A stretch of DNA of 64,000 nucleotides from Lunularia cruciata. Lineage: Eukaryota > Streptophyta > Marchantiopsida > Lunulariales > Lunulariaceae. Both the position numbers and the translations under genes were made by a program. The stretch covers positions 45,014,501-45,078,500 of the forward strand of contig OX419761.1 in NCBI GenBank assembly GCA_948567375.1. Reading direction: 5' to 3'. Each line of letters opens with the position of its first letter. The stretch's first letter is position 1. Below, in pieces: positions 10,851 through 23,000 of the stretch. The notes under the pieces are model-generated. The model made no database searches. It saw only the letters and a list, made by a program, of their open reading frames with translations, and was not told where the DNA came from.

Positions 10851-11857
10851 TTGGAGCCTATCATTGTAGTGGATTCAAGTACTTATGCTTTCCAATCATA
10901 TCTTTGCTTGGCTTGCAACTTATTGCCAGATCCCACACACACATCCCTCATTGAGTTTATTGACTTTATATCCATAGACTCTAAGAAGATTTTGGTTGAT
11001 CTCATTGAGCATATGCACACTCACACCTTTATTAACATCCTCATTGATGTGCCTCTACTTGATAGTGCTGGGATCCTTTCTTGTGGGAGAAAGGCTTTGG
11101 AGCTTGGCTCTAGGTTTCACCCTTTGATTGATAACTTTTGGTTCAATTTTAAAGAGTTTACTACAACATTATGATTGAGGTTGGGTCTCCCACGTCTAGC
11201 CCTCATAGGGCACTTTTGGACCAATGTGCATGTGGCTCCCCATATGACATATAAGGGATACACTTTTTATGATGTGCAGTAGGTAGAAACCCACCTAGAG
11301 TACATGATGCAATTCATGATACAATAGCTAAGATCCTACAAGGTACACACGCCCAAGTACAAATTGAGTGATGGTTGGATCTACCACGACCACCTATATG
11401 TTGGGTGCGAGCTGATATTGTTACTTTCATAGATGGTCGCCACACCTTGCCTGATGTGGTAGTGGCAAGCCCTATATGAGCAAAGACATTGGCACAAGCG
11501 GGAAAAATAACGACCATTGCCTCTAGAGGCAAGGAGTACCACTATGCGACCCGACTCTCCTTGGATACCTTTGTTTCTCTACCAATTGAGATTTTTGGGT
11601 GCCTACATCACCAATTTGACGGTCTTGTCAAGGATGCAGCACGAGGGTCTTTGCCGACAAGGAGAGCATTGGCTGTCTCTCTAGCCATACTTATGATCTA
11701 TTATCGACAATGTGTATCAATCACAATGCAATGCTCTCAAGCTTTGGGTTTTCACTATCGTGTAGTTGTAGCAGGCATACCCAACATGGCTAGGGTGCTC
11801 TCTCCCCACTTACTAGACATACCATTGGAATACCTCTACCACACAATTCAGGAGTAG
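10851..11857 (+). pseudogene. Remnant of element-encoded PD-(D/E)XK-like nuclease module
   Basis: Two open parts (10851-11174 and 11489-11857) and the sequence between them read, with stops and shifts, as one module: FTTTL then a stop then LRLGLPRLALIG; a helical start HDAIHDTIAKIL with QIE; RADIVTFIDG; LPDVVVASP; GKEYHYATR; and LPIEIFGCLHHQ. The order E, AD, DVVV, K is the layout of a PD-(D/E)XK nuclease fold. From memory, such modules follow reverse transcriptases in diverse eukaryotic elements; no RT is left here. I infer the 3' end of a non-LTR-like element. Confidence 0.5.
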
Positions 11858-12100
11858 ACTATTCTCACCTTGGCCTCTTAGGTGCTTGTTGTTAGCTCAG
11901 TTTCTCCCTATGGTATCTTTGTGCCTTGCCTCTTGATATCTTTCTTGGCCGCTTTGTACTCTTGGGCCTTAAACACTTCTTTCCCCTCGCACTTGTTTAT
12001 GCCTTGTATTCCCTTCCTTCGGACACTTATTTTTATATATCGATATACTTACCTCCTCTCCCTTGATAGTGGGTTGAAAATATTCTTCTGTTTGTTAACA

Positions 12101-12151
12101 CGAGTGAACAAAATATGGCGAAATGAACAGTGACGAGTGAACAAAATATGA
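12101..12151. repeat. 18-bp direct repeat, 33-bp spacing
   Basis: ACGAGTGAACAAAATATG is present at 12101-12118 and again, identical, at 12134-12151. Its function is unknown; it lies about 1.45 kb upstream of the SDR start codon. Confidence 0.85.
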
Positions 12152-12606
12152 CGGGCCTTCCCTCTGATAGAAAAGGACTCTCCCGCTGGGCGAGACATTC
12201 GGACCTCATAAACCCAAAAAGTACAATCGAACCGACGGCCCAGCGAAACGCTGGCAACATAACAATAGTTACATGGTTAATTCTGCTTGCTATCCAAAAA
12301 GTTTCTTTTATAACTGGGTCCTTACTCAACAACTACGCATAATAACAGTAAACTTTAACATTGATTACCAAGAGGTTTATCATCGGACGATTAGAGAATA
12401 GTATTCCTCATCAAAGAATTGGAAACCCACGAGTAAACCCACGAGTTCGCTCCGTACCATCCGCATGTTTCCACTCTTCACTGTTGTCTACTTTGGCAGA
12501 CCAACTTGTTACTACTTTCTGACGTAGATTCATCGTTGGAAGTTGACTAAACACTAAGGGGCAGTTGTAAAACCATAGGCTGCCGAATCTTTTTGATATT
12601 ATAAGA

Positions 12607-12641
12607 GCTGAATATTCAGCGGAAGGAGCTGAATATTCAGC
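12607..12641. promoter_or_regulatory. Paired 14-bp palindromes, 21 bp apart
   Basis: GCTGAATATTCAGC is a perfect 14-bp palindrome at 12607-12620 and recurs unchanged at 12628-12641. The 21-bp centre-to-centre spacing is two helical turns. Each copy contains GAANNTTC, the two-unit core of a heat-shock element. A role as a transcription factor site for the downstream gene is inference. Confidence 0.45.
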
Positions 12642-13596
12642 GAGTGCCGTCAGTCCGGAAATCCTGCAAATCCTCAGGGGTTTGTGACGGTGAGATCGTG
12701 TTCTAGAGATTTGGAATGTAATGTCGGGCGGATGACTATTCTGCAACTACGAGTAAGTAGATCAAATTTCGCCTCTGATTCGAATAGATTCATCTCTTCT
12801 ATTTTCGTCAACGGTCGAATATTTTGGCAGTAGAATGGAAAGGTATTGGATAAATTCATAATACATCGAATGAGCATTGATGAATCTCCGTCTATATTCT
12901 GTGGCTTATTCGTTGGCTCCTGTAAGTTCCCAAGTGTGAGCAGTATGCATCACAGAACTGTGCTCCAATTATGGTAGCTTTGTTTTGGAATCAGATGAGA
13001 TTGAATAAGGAATCCTACGAACTCGCCATTTGCTGTGTCTTTGGTTGACCGTCTTTATGTGGGATTCTCTGGAACTTTAACTGAATCTTACCAAGAGCCA
13101 TAAATCTTGGTTGATTGGTCACATGACCACTTATCTTCCCCGATGTCAACGTGCAATTGAGTTCTGAACCAGCAATTCAGGAGTGGTAGAGGAGATTGGC
13201 AGTCCCATAGTCCCAGGAAGCTCGAAAGTTTAGAAGAAGTGTTGAAGCTAGGTTTCGAAACTGAGACCTTATTGTCTTTTTCTTACGAGTTTTCTTACTT
13301 CTGAAAACATGAGAAGGGCGTTTGGGAGCACAATGAACTCACTTTCGTCGTAATTATGTCTCTGATCATTTCAGGGGATATTGGGATTCACTACTCCTGC
13401 AGCAGTACAATGCACACGGGGAGTACTGGCAAAGTCCCCTCCTTGTACTCTGTCGGTTTGGAGCTTGAGTGATATTTTAAGGTTTGGCCCTGGTCCACAT
13501 CTAGCGACTCGTAGCAGGAGAAGCGGTTTGGTGCAGCCGCCCTCAGTTTGTGCACAAACTTCTCCTTTCAGGCGAAGTTTCTCAATATTTGCGAAG

Positions 13597-15199
13597 ATGG
13601 ACACTGATAAAACGCCTGCTTCAGCGCAACGATGTGCAATAATAACTGGAGTAGCAAGGGCCACAGGAATAGGACGAACTCTTGTTCATCAATTTTTGAA
13701 GCACGTAAGATACTAAACCCGTCAGAGCTTTCAAGGCACGGCTTCCTTCTCATTCTGTACTCCTTTTAAATGCCTCGGGGTTTCCTCTTATTTTGGAGGA
13801 CAACCTTTAAAGCAAATCGACTTGAGGAGATGTCTTCCCAGCATCAATCAGAGTTTCGCCAGCGATTATCAGGCACATTTTGGTCTCGATAGATCCATTT
13901 GGTGTTTCTTGACTCGCACATCCTTATTGGCTTTACCTCGTCGTTTGTATGTCAGAGGTTGTTGGTATGCTGCTTTAATTATTAACTTTATCTTGATGTT
14001 GACGTTGACCGCTTGTGAACTTGACAAGAAAACTGTCACATGGATTCTAATGTGGGTTTCCCAAGTTGAGTTCTCGTATCCTTTAATGGGGCGAACAGGG
14101 TTATAAGGTTGTAGGAGCGGACGTGAGTCTCATGGAGGATGGGGCTATTGGAGGAGATAAACTACCAGAAGCTAGTTTTCATTTTGTTCATGGCGATATC
14201 AGTGATCCACTTCAAGCAAAGCACATTATAGAACAGGCGGTTCAAAGGTTTGGTGGTTCAATAAACGCTCTGATTAACAATGCTGGTACGCTGAGGTCGA
14301 TTGAGTACCTGGAGACAACTTTATCTTAGTTTGGTTTTAGTTTGAGTACCGCCTAGTATGTATATCACTACGACAGGTCAGTAGATGACTCTAAATTCAC
14401 TTTCAGTACAGAGTGATGCTTTAGTTTGGTAATTTGGTGGTCGATGCTCTTCGCAGGAAGAACGAATCCTACATTGGGCGAAGACGACCGATTAAAAGCG
14501 TTTGCAGATACTATTGCAGTGAACTTGAATGGTGCTTATTATATGTCACAATTTGCTCTGCCATATATGCCTGCTGGTAAATCAAGTATTATACACATGG
14601 CCAGCACTCGTGCTCTGCAAAGTGAGCCTAACTCAGAAGGTTATGCTGCATCTAAAGCTGGTCTCTGTGGATTAACACATGCTCAAGTAAGAGTTGAAAC
14701 CTGAAAGTTATCAAATCTCTTTGGTGCGTCTTGCTGCAATTGCTGCTGCCAAGGTTGACAATTGCGTCTCACTTTGTTGTCAAGCAGATGCCGTGGCTCT
14801 TTTCAACTGCCGTGAAGTGTATAATCTACTGATAAGGCTAACATACTAGTTAGGGGTTCATGGATGTCTCAAATTAATTTGCTTTAGGAACGAGAATAAA
14901 CTCTAATGCAAGTGTGTGAAATGAGTAGTGTGCATCAATGTTGTGTTCAGGCAATCACGCTTTCCGGGAAAGTCAGGGTGAACGCAGTACTGCCGGGATG
15001 GATCAATACTGATCCATTAGGAGATGCAGCCTTAAGGTCGGAGGACCATGAGTGGCATCCAGCTGGAAGAGTAGGGGTGCCTGACGATGTGGCACATTTG
15101 TGCTTGTTCTTGTGCGACAATGAACGTGCAGGATTCATTACGGGCCAGGAATTTGTTGTTGATGGTGGTGTGACGAAGAAAATGATCTATCCTGATTAA
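13597..15199 (+). CDS. Short-chain dehydrogenase/reductase (classical SDR), 4 exons
   Basis: Exons 13597-13704, 14099-14285, 14457-14686 and 14951-15199 join with GT-AG introns (394, 171 and 264 bp; phases 0, 1, 0) into 257 codons, the usual size for a classical SDR. Seen: nucleotide-binding loop TGVARATGIG (residues 17-26), NNAG spanning the exon 2/3 junction, the catalytic Asn in AVNLNGAYY, Ser in HMAST, YAASK, and the C-terminal ITGQEFVVDGG. It should be an NAD(P)(H)-dependent oxidoreductase; the substrate is unknown. The end VDGGVTKKMIYPD resembles bacterial SDRs more than common plant ones. The start chosen is the first ATG in frame. The frame stays open upstream to 13375, just after a good acceptor (TTTCAG), with Ser/Arg-rich, acid-poor sequence, so an upstream exon could add an organelle transit peptide. 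Confidence 0.9.
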
Positions 15200-17032
15200 T
15201 ATTTAGGTTTGGTTATCCTGTGGCATCTTCAATCTGAGACCGTTTAAGACAAAGAAATCTCTAGTCATTCACTGCAATTCTTCACCAAGCTCCTGGCTTC
15301 CTTCGGGATTTACTCCACCCTTCTTTCTGCCAGCTTTTTAGCGGACTTGAGACTCTGTTGTATCTGTTCAATGGAACGACAGGAAACTGCAGAACTCCTG
15401 TGCCGAATGTTGAGCAAAGGCTCATTGCTCAGTCTGATAGCTGTGGAACTTCAACTTCCAATCGAGGACAAATTATTTCAAACTATGTTCATAAACCGCG
15501 GGACCAGTCGCTCAGATTGTAGGTGCTCAAACTTTTGTTTAAATTGTAACGATTTCCTTGTGAACTTGAGTTTGGACAAGTAGAATGTTTACCACGGTCA
15601 CGCTGGCTTGAACTCCCATCTCAAGCTACGTTCGTGTTATGCAGTTTTAGATAGCTGGTCATAGCAGTAAATTGTACAGCAAACGTTCACCTCGTCTGGT
15701 CATTACCACAAGACTTGTGTGAGATCTGATAAAAACATCTGTACATTGCATGGTTTTGGGGAGCATGGTTCTTGGTGAGCAACTGTCGGAATGGGCATCT
15801 GCCCATTCTCCCGTGAACGCCTTTATGTTTCAGTCGATCGATCTCTATTGCGATCGAGTGTGATAAACGTTTCTTATGCTCCTCTGAAGCATCGGCCGCA
15901 GCTGTGGACGATCGAAGTAGTACTGTTACAGCAAAAACGTGCCAAATTTTGTTTACGAGTAAAGACTTTTAAACATGGATACTTCTCTGCATTCAGTCGA
16001 ATCAGCTTTAACTCCCTGTACCATTAAACAGAAAAGGGTTCTCGGGCTATAAAATTCGGACCTTTAAACTGACAGTATAAAGCATTATGGTTCCAGTGGG
16101 AACAACGTTAACAAGGATTCGTATATAGTCACTCCCTCGCAAGGACTTGTATATAGTCACTCTCTCGGTTTTCAAACAAACCACAGGCTCACACAGATCT
16201 TCGTCATCAAGACCACGTTCATACGAGGAATCAAGTATTGGTGTCTGTTTCCTTTGAGAGAAAGCTTTTCTCTGCAGACCGCGAGAGGGGAAGAGGTTCG
16301 CTGGCTGCTTATCACCCTACAAGAGGACACCCGTTCATGAACAGCTTCTATCGACACATGAGAGAGGAGATTGCGGCACTTCATTACACAGGACGCCAAC
16401 TCATGCCATGAATGCTTTAGGTACTATGGTGTTGACCTGAACCAGAATATGACGGTCTCGTGACGGATATGGAGGACTCCTGGTTTGACATTCTGGTTCT
16501 TACTCGTGTGCTTGGAGGGGTTTCTACACGAGAACATTCTCTGCCTTGCCTGTGCTGCAAGGTACGTTCGTTCCTGTGTTCACTGATTGTTGAGAGAGTA
16601 AAGGAAACTTCTCTAGTCCAATCATGCTATGTCTGATGCTGCAATTTTAAACTGATGGCCGCTGCTTGGGTAACTCCGCCTACCTCCGTGGGACGTTTCT
16701 TACCCGTGGAACAACCAGACCTCCTGTGAATCATGTGAAGCGATTTGGCCAAGTTATCTCGTAGCAACGACTGTCAAATTGCCAGTCCACCCGAATGTGT
16801 TCGCCTAAAGCTGGAAAACAGGAGATGATTGGTTTACTGAGGTGCGCAGATCGATGTTATGTTTCTATGAATATTGCACGGGCTTGAACATCTCGAGGAG
16901 TATGAGCTACTGCAATTAGGGCTTACAGCACCGATGAGATTCTCTAAAAGATCGCTTTCTTCTCAAAGGCTGCTTTGCGAACGGGTTTCACAATTAGCTG
17001 TACCTGGAATTCAACCGTCGAGATAATCAATA
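15200..17032. other. Intergenic region between the SDR and IMPACT genes
   Basis: No convincing coding region on either strand. Contains a perfect-length tandem pair of 28-bp units (16113-16168). The promoter of the downstream gene must lie here; no clear TATA box could be assigned. Confidence 0.5.
16113..16168. repeat. Tandem pair of 28-bp units
   Basis: Units 16113-16140 and 16141-16168 are directly adjacent and share TATATAGTCACT; they differ at only a few positions. Confidence 0.85.
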
Positions 17033-17989
17033 ATGGACGATAACAGGCAAGCGCAGGAAGAGGAAAAGTTGGCGTTGACGTCCATATACCCAGAGGATTT
17101 TCTGAACGAGATCGAAAGCGGTATTGATCAACTATCTTACCTCGTGAGATTCGCCATATTGCCAGAGGAGGAAGATGTACCGCCCACAAAAATTATAGTT
17201 ACAATTCATTTACCTCCCACATACCCGAAGCTCGATGCACCTGTGTATGAGCTGAAGGAAGCCTATGGCGAACCACCATGGTTAAGCACTGACCGCCTCG
17301 CAACTATCAAGGAGGAGCTGCAAACTATATTTCAAGGCACTGCGATGGGCGGCACCGAGCACGAGGTGGTTCTGTTTGAGTGGATTGAGTGGCTGAAAAC
17401 CTGGTTAGAGAATTCGTGGCTTGAGTACTTAGTGGAGAATCCAGAATTAGTCTACCGGTTCCGTAGTGAAGCGTGCAGAGAGGCCGCTGGAGTCATCTCA
17501 CAAATCCACGACACTGTTGATGCAACTGAAGTGAGCATTGATGAATCATCTGTGACACATGATTTTACTGAAAACATGCCTCCTGTCTATCATTCCAAAG
17601 AGCCACTGGTGGATAGGAAGTCTGTTTTCATCGCACATGTTGCTCCAGTGTCCTCGGTTCATGAGGTTCAGCAAGTCAAACAGTACCTTCTGTCGAATCC
17701 AAAGATTGCCAAAGCAACTCATAATATTTTAGCGTACAGGATTGTTCAACAGAGGTTGGGCAAGGGGAAGCATGCGACTGGGGGAGAAGTTGTTATTTCA
17801 GACTGCGATGACGATGGGGAAAATGCAGCTGGCGGTAGACTGTTGCACCTTTTGGAGGTTTGCAAGTGTAGGAATGTTGTCGTTGTCGTTTCGAGATGGT
17901 ATGGAGGGACATTACTGGGGCCAGATCGATTCAAACACATCAACAATGTAGCTAGAGAGTTGTTAGATACACATGGATTTGTTGCTTAG
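17033..17989 (+). CDS. IMPACT: IMPACT/YIH1 family protein (RWD + UPF0029/Impact domain)
   Basis: Intact 318-codon single-exon gene; animal IMPACT is about 320 residues. Residues about 8-125 form an RWD domain (EEEKLALTSIYPEDF, and LPPTYPKLDAP with the YPxxxP signature). Residues about 190-305 form the Impact/UPF0029 domain (DRKSVFIAHVAPV, KATHNILAYRI, DCDDDGE, VVVVSRWYGG, LGPDRFKHINN). In animals and yeast these proteins bind GCN1 through the RWD domain and prevent GCN2 activation, so they moderate the amino-acid-starvation response; the same role here is inferred. Cytosolic: no signal or membrane segment. The first ATG at 17033 is used; it directly precedes the RWD domain. It lies 1.8 kb downstream of the SDR on the same strand, in less AT-rich DNA than the flanks. 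No intron, stop or shift. Confidence 0.95.
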   Translation: MDDNRQAQEEEKLALTSIYPEDFLNEIESGIDQLSYLVRFAILPEEEDVPPTKIIVTIHLPPTYPKLDAPVYELKEAYGEPPWLSTDRLATIKEELQTIFQGTAMGGTEHEVVLFEWIEWLKTWLENSWLEYLVENPELVYRFRSEACREAAGVISQIHDTVDATEVSIDESSVTHDFTENMPPVYHSKEPLVDRKSVFIAHVAPVSSVHEVQQVKQYLLSNPKIAKATHNILAYRIVQQRLGKGKHATGGEVVISDCDDDGENAAGGRLLHLLEVCKCRNVVVVVSRWYGGTLLGPDRFKHINNVARELLDTHGFVA

Positions 17990-19792
17990 TCACGTCTGGA
18001 CCTCGGCTTGATGGCCTCATGGGGACTGAATTGGAATTTTGGACTTGCTTCTGCTCATCTTGGAGCTTCTGAAGACTCATTTTGCGTATAGTTGAAAAAT
18101 ATTGAGTCACCGATTTTGCTGGAGACTCTGGAATCTCCAGATGGAGTTCAATCACAATCGGCAAAGATGTTGACCTATCTGGAGTGGACGTGAGGTTCTT
18201 AGGTCAAAGATCTAACCGTTTAGCGTTTCTCATCGCTTACGGGGATCATGCCTCTGGTATTAGCGCCGTGAAGACTAAATTGCTGTAGCAGGTGAGGAAG
18301 ACTTCGACCAGCACTCGTCAAGGCTTAGCATCTTTTTGCTGCTCTTCATCCTCTTTAATTTATGATTGCTTGATCTTCTCCTCTCAACTCCCGTCGCACG
18401 TGTAACCTGAAGCTGATTGTCTTCTCGGGTGGATGGATTTCTGTTGTGCAGCATGTCAGACAGAGTATACCAAGGTCGTGGGCTGCCAAAAATAGAAGAG
18501 GAAAATAATTCTTTCTAGAGGGATTCCAATGTCCATTGGAGCTTTCACCATCAGACCATCAGGTATTAGCAATTTGGAAGTAGCTTATAGCTTCCAGCTT
18601 CTGCAAATTCTCACATGTAGCTGCGTACAGGGTAGTTGTGCTTCTGTTTATGAAGAGTGCTTGCAAATTCTTAACATCCAATTGTCGATTTATTTTGAGG
18701 ACTTGATGATTGATGTCTTTTTAGAGTATAAACTAATTATCTAGGTTCTTCAGAGACCCAGGTAAATCCATCCAGTCTCTTAACCAAATAATGAGTGCTC
18801 TTCTTCGCTGCCGATTGTTAGCACCAGCACCGAATCTCAGAAAACAGGATTGACTGTACGAAATTATCCTCGGCAGTCTTAGACTTTCGGAGCCTGTACC
18901 TAAAGCTGCTGGGGAAACTACTCAAACATAAGGAATCAAACTCCTACCTTGGACAGAAGAGAAGAGACGGTGTGCGTTTGATAAACGGCTTCACTGTCGG
19001 CTTCCAAGGTCATATTTGTGTTCGATATAGATTCTTGGCGTGCTCGGATAACTGCCCAAGCTTCAGATCTCAAAGTGTAGAGAGTCGGATGGTATTCAGG
19101 TGTTGTCATTCAAACACCATAGGTTTTGTTGCACAAGACCGGTTTTTGGTTTTCCAGACCTAATCACCTGGCTTAATTGCTTTGGTTGTCTAGTTTACGC
19201 ACTTCCGGAGGCAATATTTAGAGTAACTGAAAGTTTGTACTGAGTTCAGCAGAGTTTATAATGTCTAGAACCGAAACAGAGTACTTTCAAGAATGAATTC
19301 CATATTGCATTGTGAAAAATGTGCCTTTCACAATGTGCTGCAGGTAAATAAATATATTGTAACATAAGTCAAATAGGGAAAAAGAGAGAATAACGGTGAT
19401 GACTTCAGTATACAACTTTTTAATTGCAACAACTTTTTTAACGAGGAGCAAGAATAGTAAACTTAAGAGTATTCCAAAGTAGACAATATACTTTGATGTC
19501 ATTTGAATCACTTACATCACTAGAATGAGGAGAGAAGAAGAAGATCTCGCATCAAGAATGCATATTATTGTGATTGATCTGCTTTAGACAAGCTACATAA
19601 ATCATAGCTTGGAAATTCATTACAGAGTTCAAGTCAGTAGAAAAAGCGTGTAAAGTTCCTTCACGATGATATTTGTGGTCTAATGATTGTGTTTTCAAGG
19701 GGACAATCAGAATAACATGTCCTTGGCGGTTTGAGAGTTCTGTTCTTTCTGAAAGAAAAACCATTAATTATCGTGGTCTCAAGAAACTCAAT
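17990..19792. other. 3' flank of the gene island, no gene recognised
   Basis: Short open stretches only, none with recognisable domains. Composition shifts from gene-island to AT-rich at about 19.2 kb. Confidence 0.5.
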
Positions 19793-20092
19793 GTGAAAGC
19801 ATGATATAGAGTGAAGATCAAGAAATGACTATCAAATCAAAGAATAAAGTACACTAACAAAGCTTGGTATCTCCATATAGATGGTTGGCCTAGTTAATGA
19901 GTTTATTTATGTTATTTTTTAAGGAAATGTCGCCAATTCCTTTTTGTTTCTAAGGATTTGATGTACGTGTAAAAGCATAATATAAATATATGGATTGAAG
20001 ATCAAGACAGTACTATTAAATCGAAGAGCAGAGTTCATCAATAAAGCTTATCATCTCCATATAGTTGGTTGGCCTATTAATGAGATTATTAT
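19793..20092. repeat. Diverged direct repeat of ~115 bp
   Basis: 19793-19905 and 19969-20092 align: both have GTRAAAGCAT, GAAGATCAAGA, an AAAGCTT segment and ATCTCCATATAG followed by TGGTTGGCCTA. Not coding. Confidence 0.75.
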
Positions 20093-23000
20093 GCTTGTAA
20101 TCCTCTACAAGATGGGTTCCCAAAAAAAGACATCTATTCCCATAATTTGAACATTTTGGACTCCAAACTTTTAATTTGCGGGAAGTTTTGTGTGAATAAA
20201 GATATGACATTCATAGAGATCTGATATGTGCAGGAAATTGCAAAATTGCTAAACGTTAGTGTGGAAGACAAGGATTAAGGAAAATCTAAGATACATATGA
20301 ATTTGATCGTAGAAACCTCATTGCAAGGAACTGCAAAAATGAGAGAATGAAAAGACCACACTATAGACTGGGTGAAGAAGAATATAATAAGATCTCTTAT
20401 GCTTGCATTATTGTTGCAACGATTGAAGAAGGAAATAAGAACATGAATTTTATTTCATTCAAAGATGTAGAGCAATTACCTAAATTGAAAAGTCTATAAA
20501 TATCAATGAATCCTATTTTATTCAAAGATGCAGAGCAATTATCCCAATTGAATATCATTGAAGCAAGACAAAACTTGTGACTTTATATATTTACAAGAAG
20601 TGAGAAAACCAACGAACTGCAAGTGGGATTATGGAACTTAGCTTAATTTGAAAGACAAAGTCTAAAGCTAAAAGGCTAAATTAAAAGCCAAGTGAGAAGG
20701 TATGATTTCCAAAATTTCCAAGAATCTTCTATGAAGATAGATTTTCTCTTATAGAAAAGTATGATTCAATTAGATTTATTTATTTTTGTCAATATATAGA
20801 CTCTTTGAATGTAGAACTATATAAAATAAACGTTTCTTAGTGCAACTACAAGTATAAGAGGTGAAGAGGAGATATGTACTTGTTAATTATTGAAAAGTTT
20901 ATATGGTTTAAAGCAATCCTCAAAGAACTAAAGTTTGGAAGGTTTAATAGCTTTTAGTTGACATGCTTTAAAACAATCCTTTTTAAATCCTTGTTATAGA
21001 TATTTATACTCATTATCTTTGTACTTGATAGATTCACTTATGAAATGTATAACTCTTATATTATTACTAGGTCAAAATATATTGGTAAAGACTTTGAGCT
21101 TATACATGAATGCCAATTATTATATGCATTGAGCTCCTCTCTCATAGAATGTATGTTTGTGATGTAAAGGAATTTAATGTAGATTATGTTCAGTATAAGA
21201 CTTGATGTAGCATTTTCTGTTTGTAATGTAATTGGATATTTAATTTATATGAAAATTGATATAAGAATAGATATGCATGTGCTAGATGGCTTAGCATAAT
21301 GGAAAATTTCAATTCTAATCCTTTATCAAAGCATAAAGAAGAAGCAAAAGGTATCCTCAAATCTCATAAATGTACTTTGAATTAGTATGAGTTTGGATCT
21401 GGTTAATCAATTGATAATCTATTGTAATGATAACTTTTGGATGGCTTAAACTCTAGAATTAAAAAAGCACATATGCATGATCATAATGACAATAATGCAT
21501 AGTCATTTCAACAACTAAAGCAAAATACATATTAGCAAACTTTAGCTATAGTTTGAAAGGACATAATGTAACTCTTTAGGTCATTACAAGAGTTGCAACT
21601 TGTACAAAGATCCAATTTCAATATTTATGATAAGCAAAGTAAAAGTAAGCTACAATCTAGAGTTTTATAAGAGAAACAAATACATAAAGATCTTACATTG
21701 TTGTAATTTTTAACAATAGGAAAAATTACTTGAATACCAACCATCAAGTTTCATACATCTTGATCAAAACTTACTTGAAAATGAATTTTGTACGTTTAGA
21801 TATCTAATACAAGTACTATCATTTCTTCAATGAGTGGAAATAGTTATCTTTGATGGTACTAGAGATAGCAATACAAATATGTATAATAGTTAATTTCAAA
21901 AGATAGACTAATTTGGAATATAAGCTTAGTGGATTTCCTTAGAAGTTAACTTGGAGTACAAGCTAATTTGCTAGTAAAGTTATGCAATATCTTACATTCA
22001 AATAAAAGTTGGTTTAAGAAAATGTAGTGTAAGTAAAGGTTGTGTAAAAATTACTCATTAATTATATAATTTTTGTAATTTTATTTAGTGCAATGTACTT
22101 CTTGCTCAATCTCATATTTTTGCTTTTCCTTTTAGCATTTGATATTCTAGAACTTGCATATTAACTTGAAAATATTCTCATTATTATTATTATATAAGAA
22201 AGGATATGGAATGAGAGAAAAAAATAAGAGAAAAATTTCTTATTAAGTGTAGTGATGTTTGCTTATACTATATGCTTAATTGTAGAGTATTTGAGGATCC
22301 TCTATCCATCCAATGGTACTTAGTGTGTGATTGATGTATTTACATCAACTCATATGATAGATTCCTACATTTAGAACTCACTTTCCATCACTAACTCAAA
22401 TTTTTACATGGTACATAATATGAGCAACTCAAGGATAAATTTTGGTAACAATATAAAACTTCTACTTCTAGCAAGGGAGAGATAAGAGTGAATCTCAAAG
22501 GTTAAATTGGAGAACTAATAAACTGTACATAGCTCAATACCCTCAGGATTTTCTTTAAGCCAAAGATAGAATAATTTTTATTTTATTTTAAATTTAGCTC
22601 GTTGGATATAAATTCCACATTAAAGTTAAAGAATTATGCCAAAAATTAATTTTATATAAGTTTGAGTGCACTATTATCTTGATGATAGGTTTCATGTGGT
22701 AGATAGTTTCAAAATGATGTTCCTTTAAATAGAGCTTCAAATTTTATTATGTTTATCATACTATGTCATCTAATTGAAACTCAAGCACCTTGAACATTGG
22801 AAAATTATAATAAAATCTAGCACTTCAAATTAAAGTTTAGGAAGAATTTCAAAGCTACATTAATGGAGATTGCATGAAAGATCTTGATGTGCTCTTATAG
22901 TCCTAGATAAACTTGGTCTTTATTTGTAGTGTGAATTTATCCAACTTGACTATTTGAATGTTGATAGCTTATGTCACAGTCCAAAGTGTGTTTATAGTAC

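Larger units (their letters stand above)
11858..13374. other. Intergenic region upstream of the SDR gene
   Basis: No coding region supported. It contains two copies of the 18-mer ACGAGTGAACAAAATATG (12101-12118 and 12134-12151) and a pair of perfect 14-bp palindromes (12607-12641). Base composition becomes less AT-rich here, marking the start of the gene island. Confidence 0.55.

Noticed and set aside
13371-13664. Minus-strand frame opposite the first SDR exon
   Set aside because: Shadow of the SDR exon; the plus strand has splice sites and SDR motifs.
15791-16027. Plus-strand 78-codon frame between the two host genes
   Set aside because: No domain, no splice context and no similarity that I recognise; likely chance.
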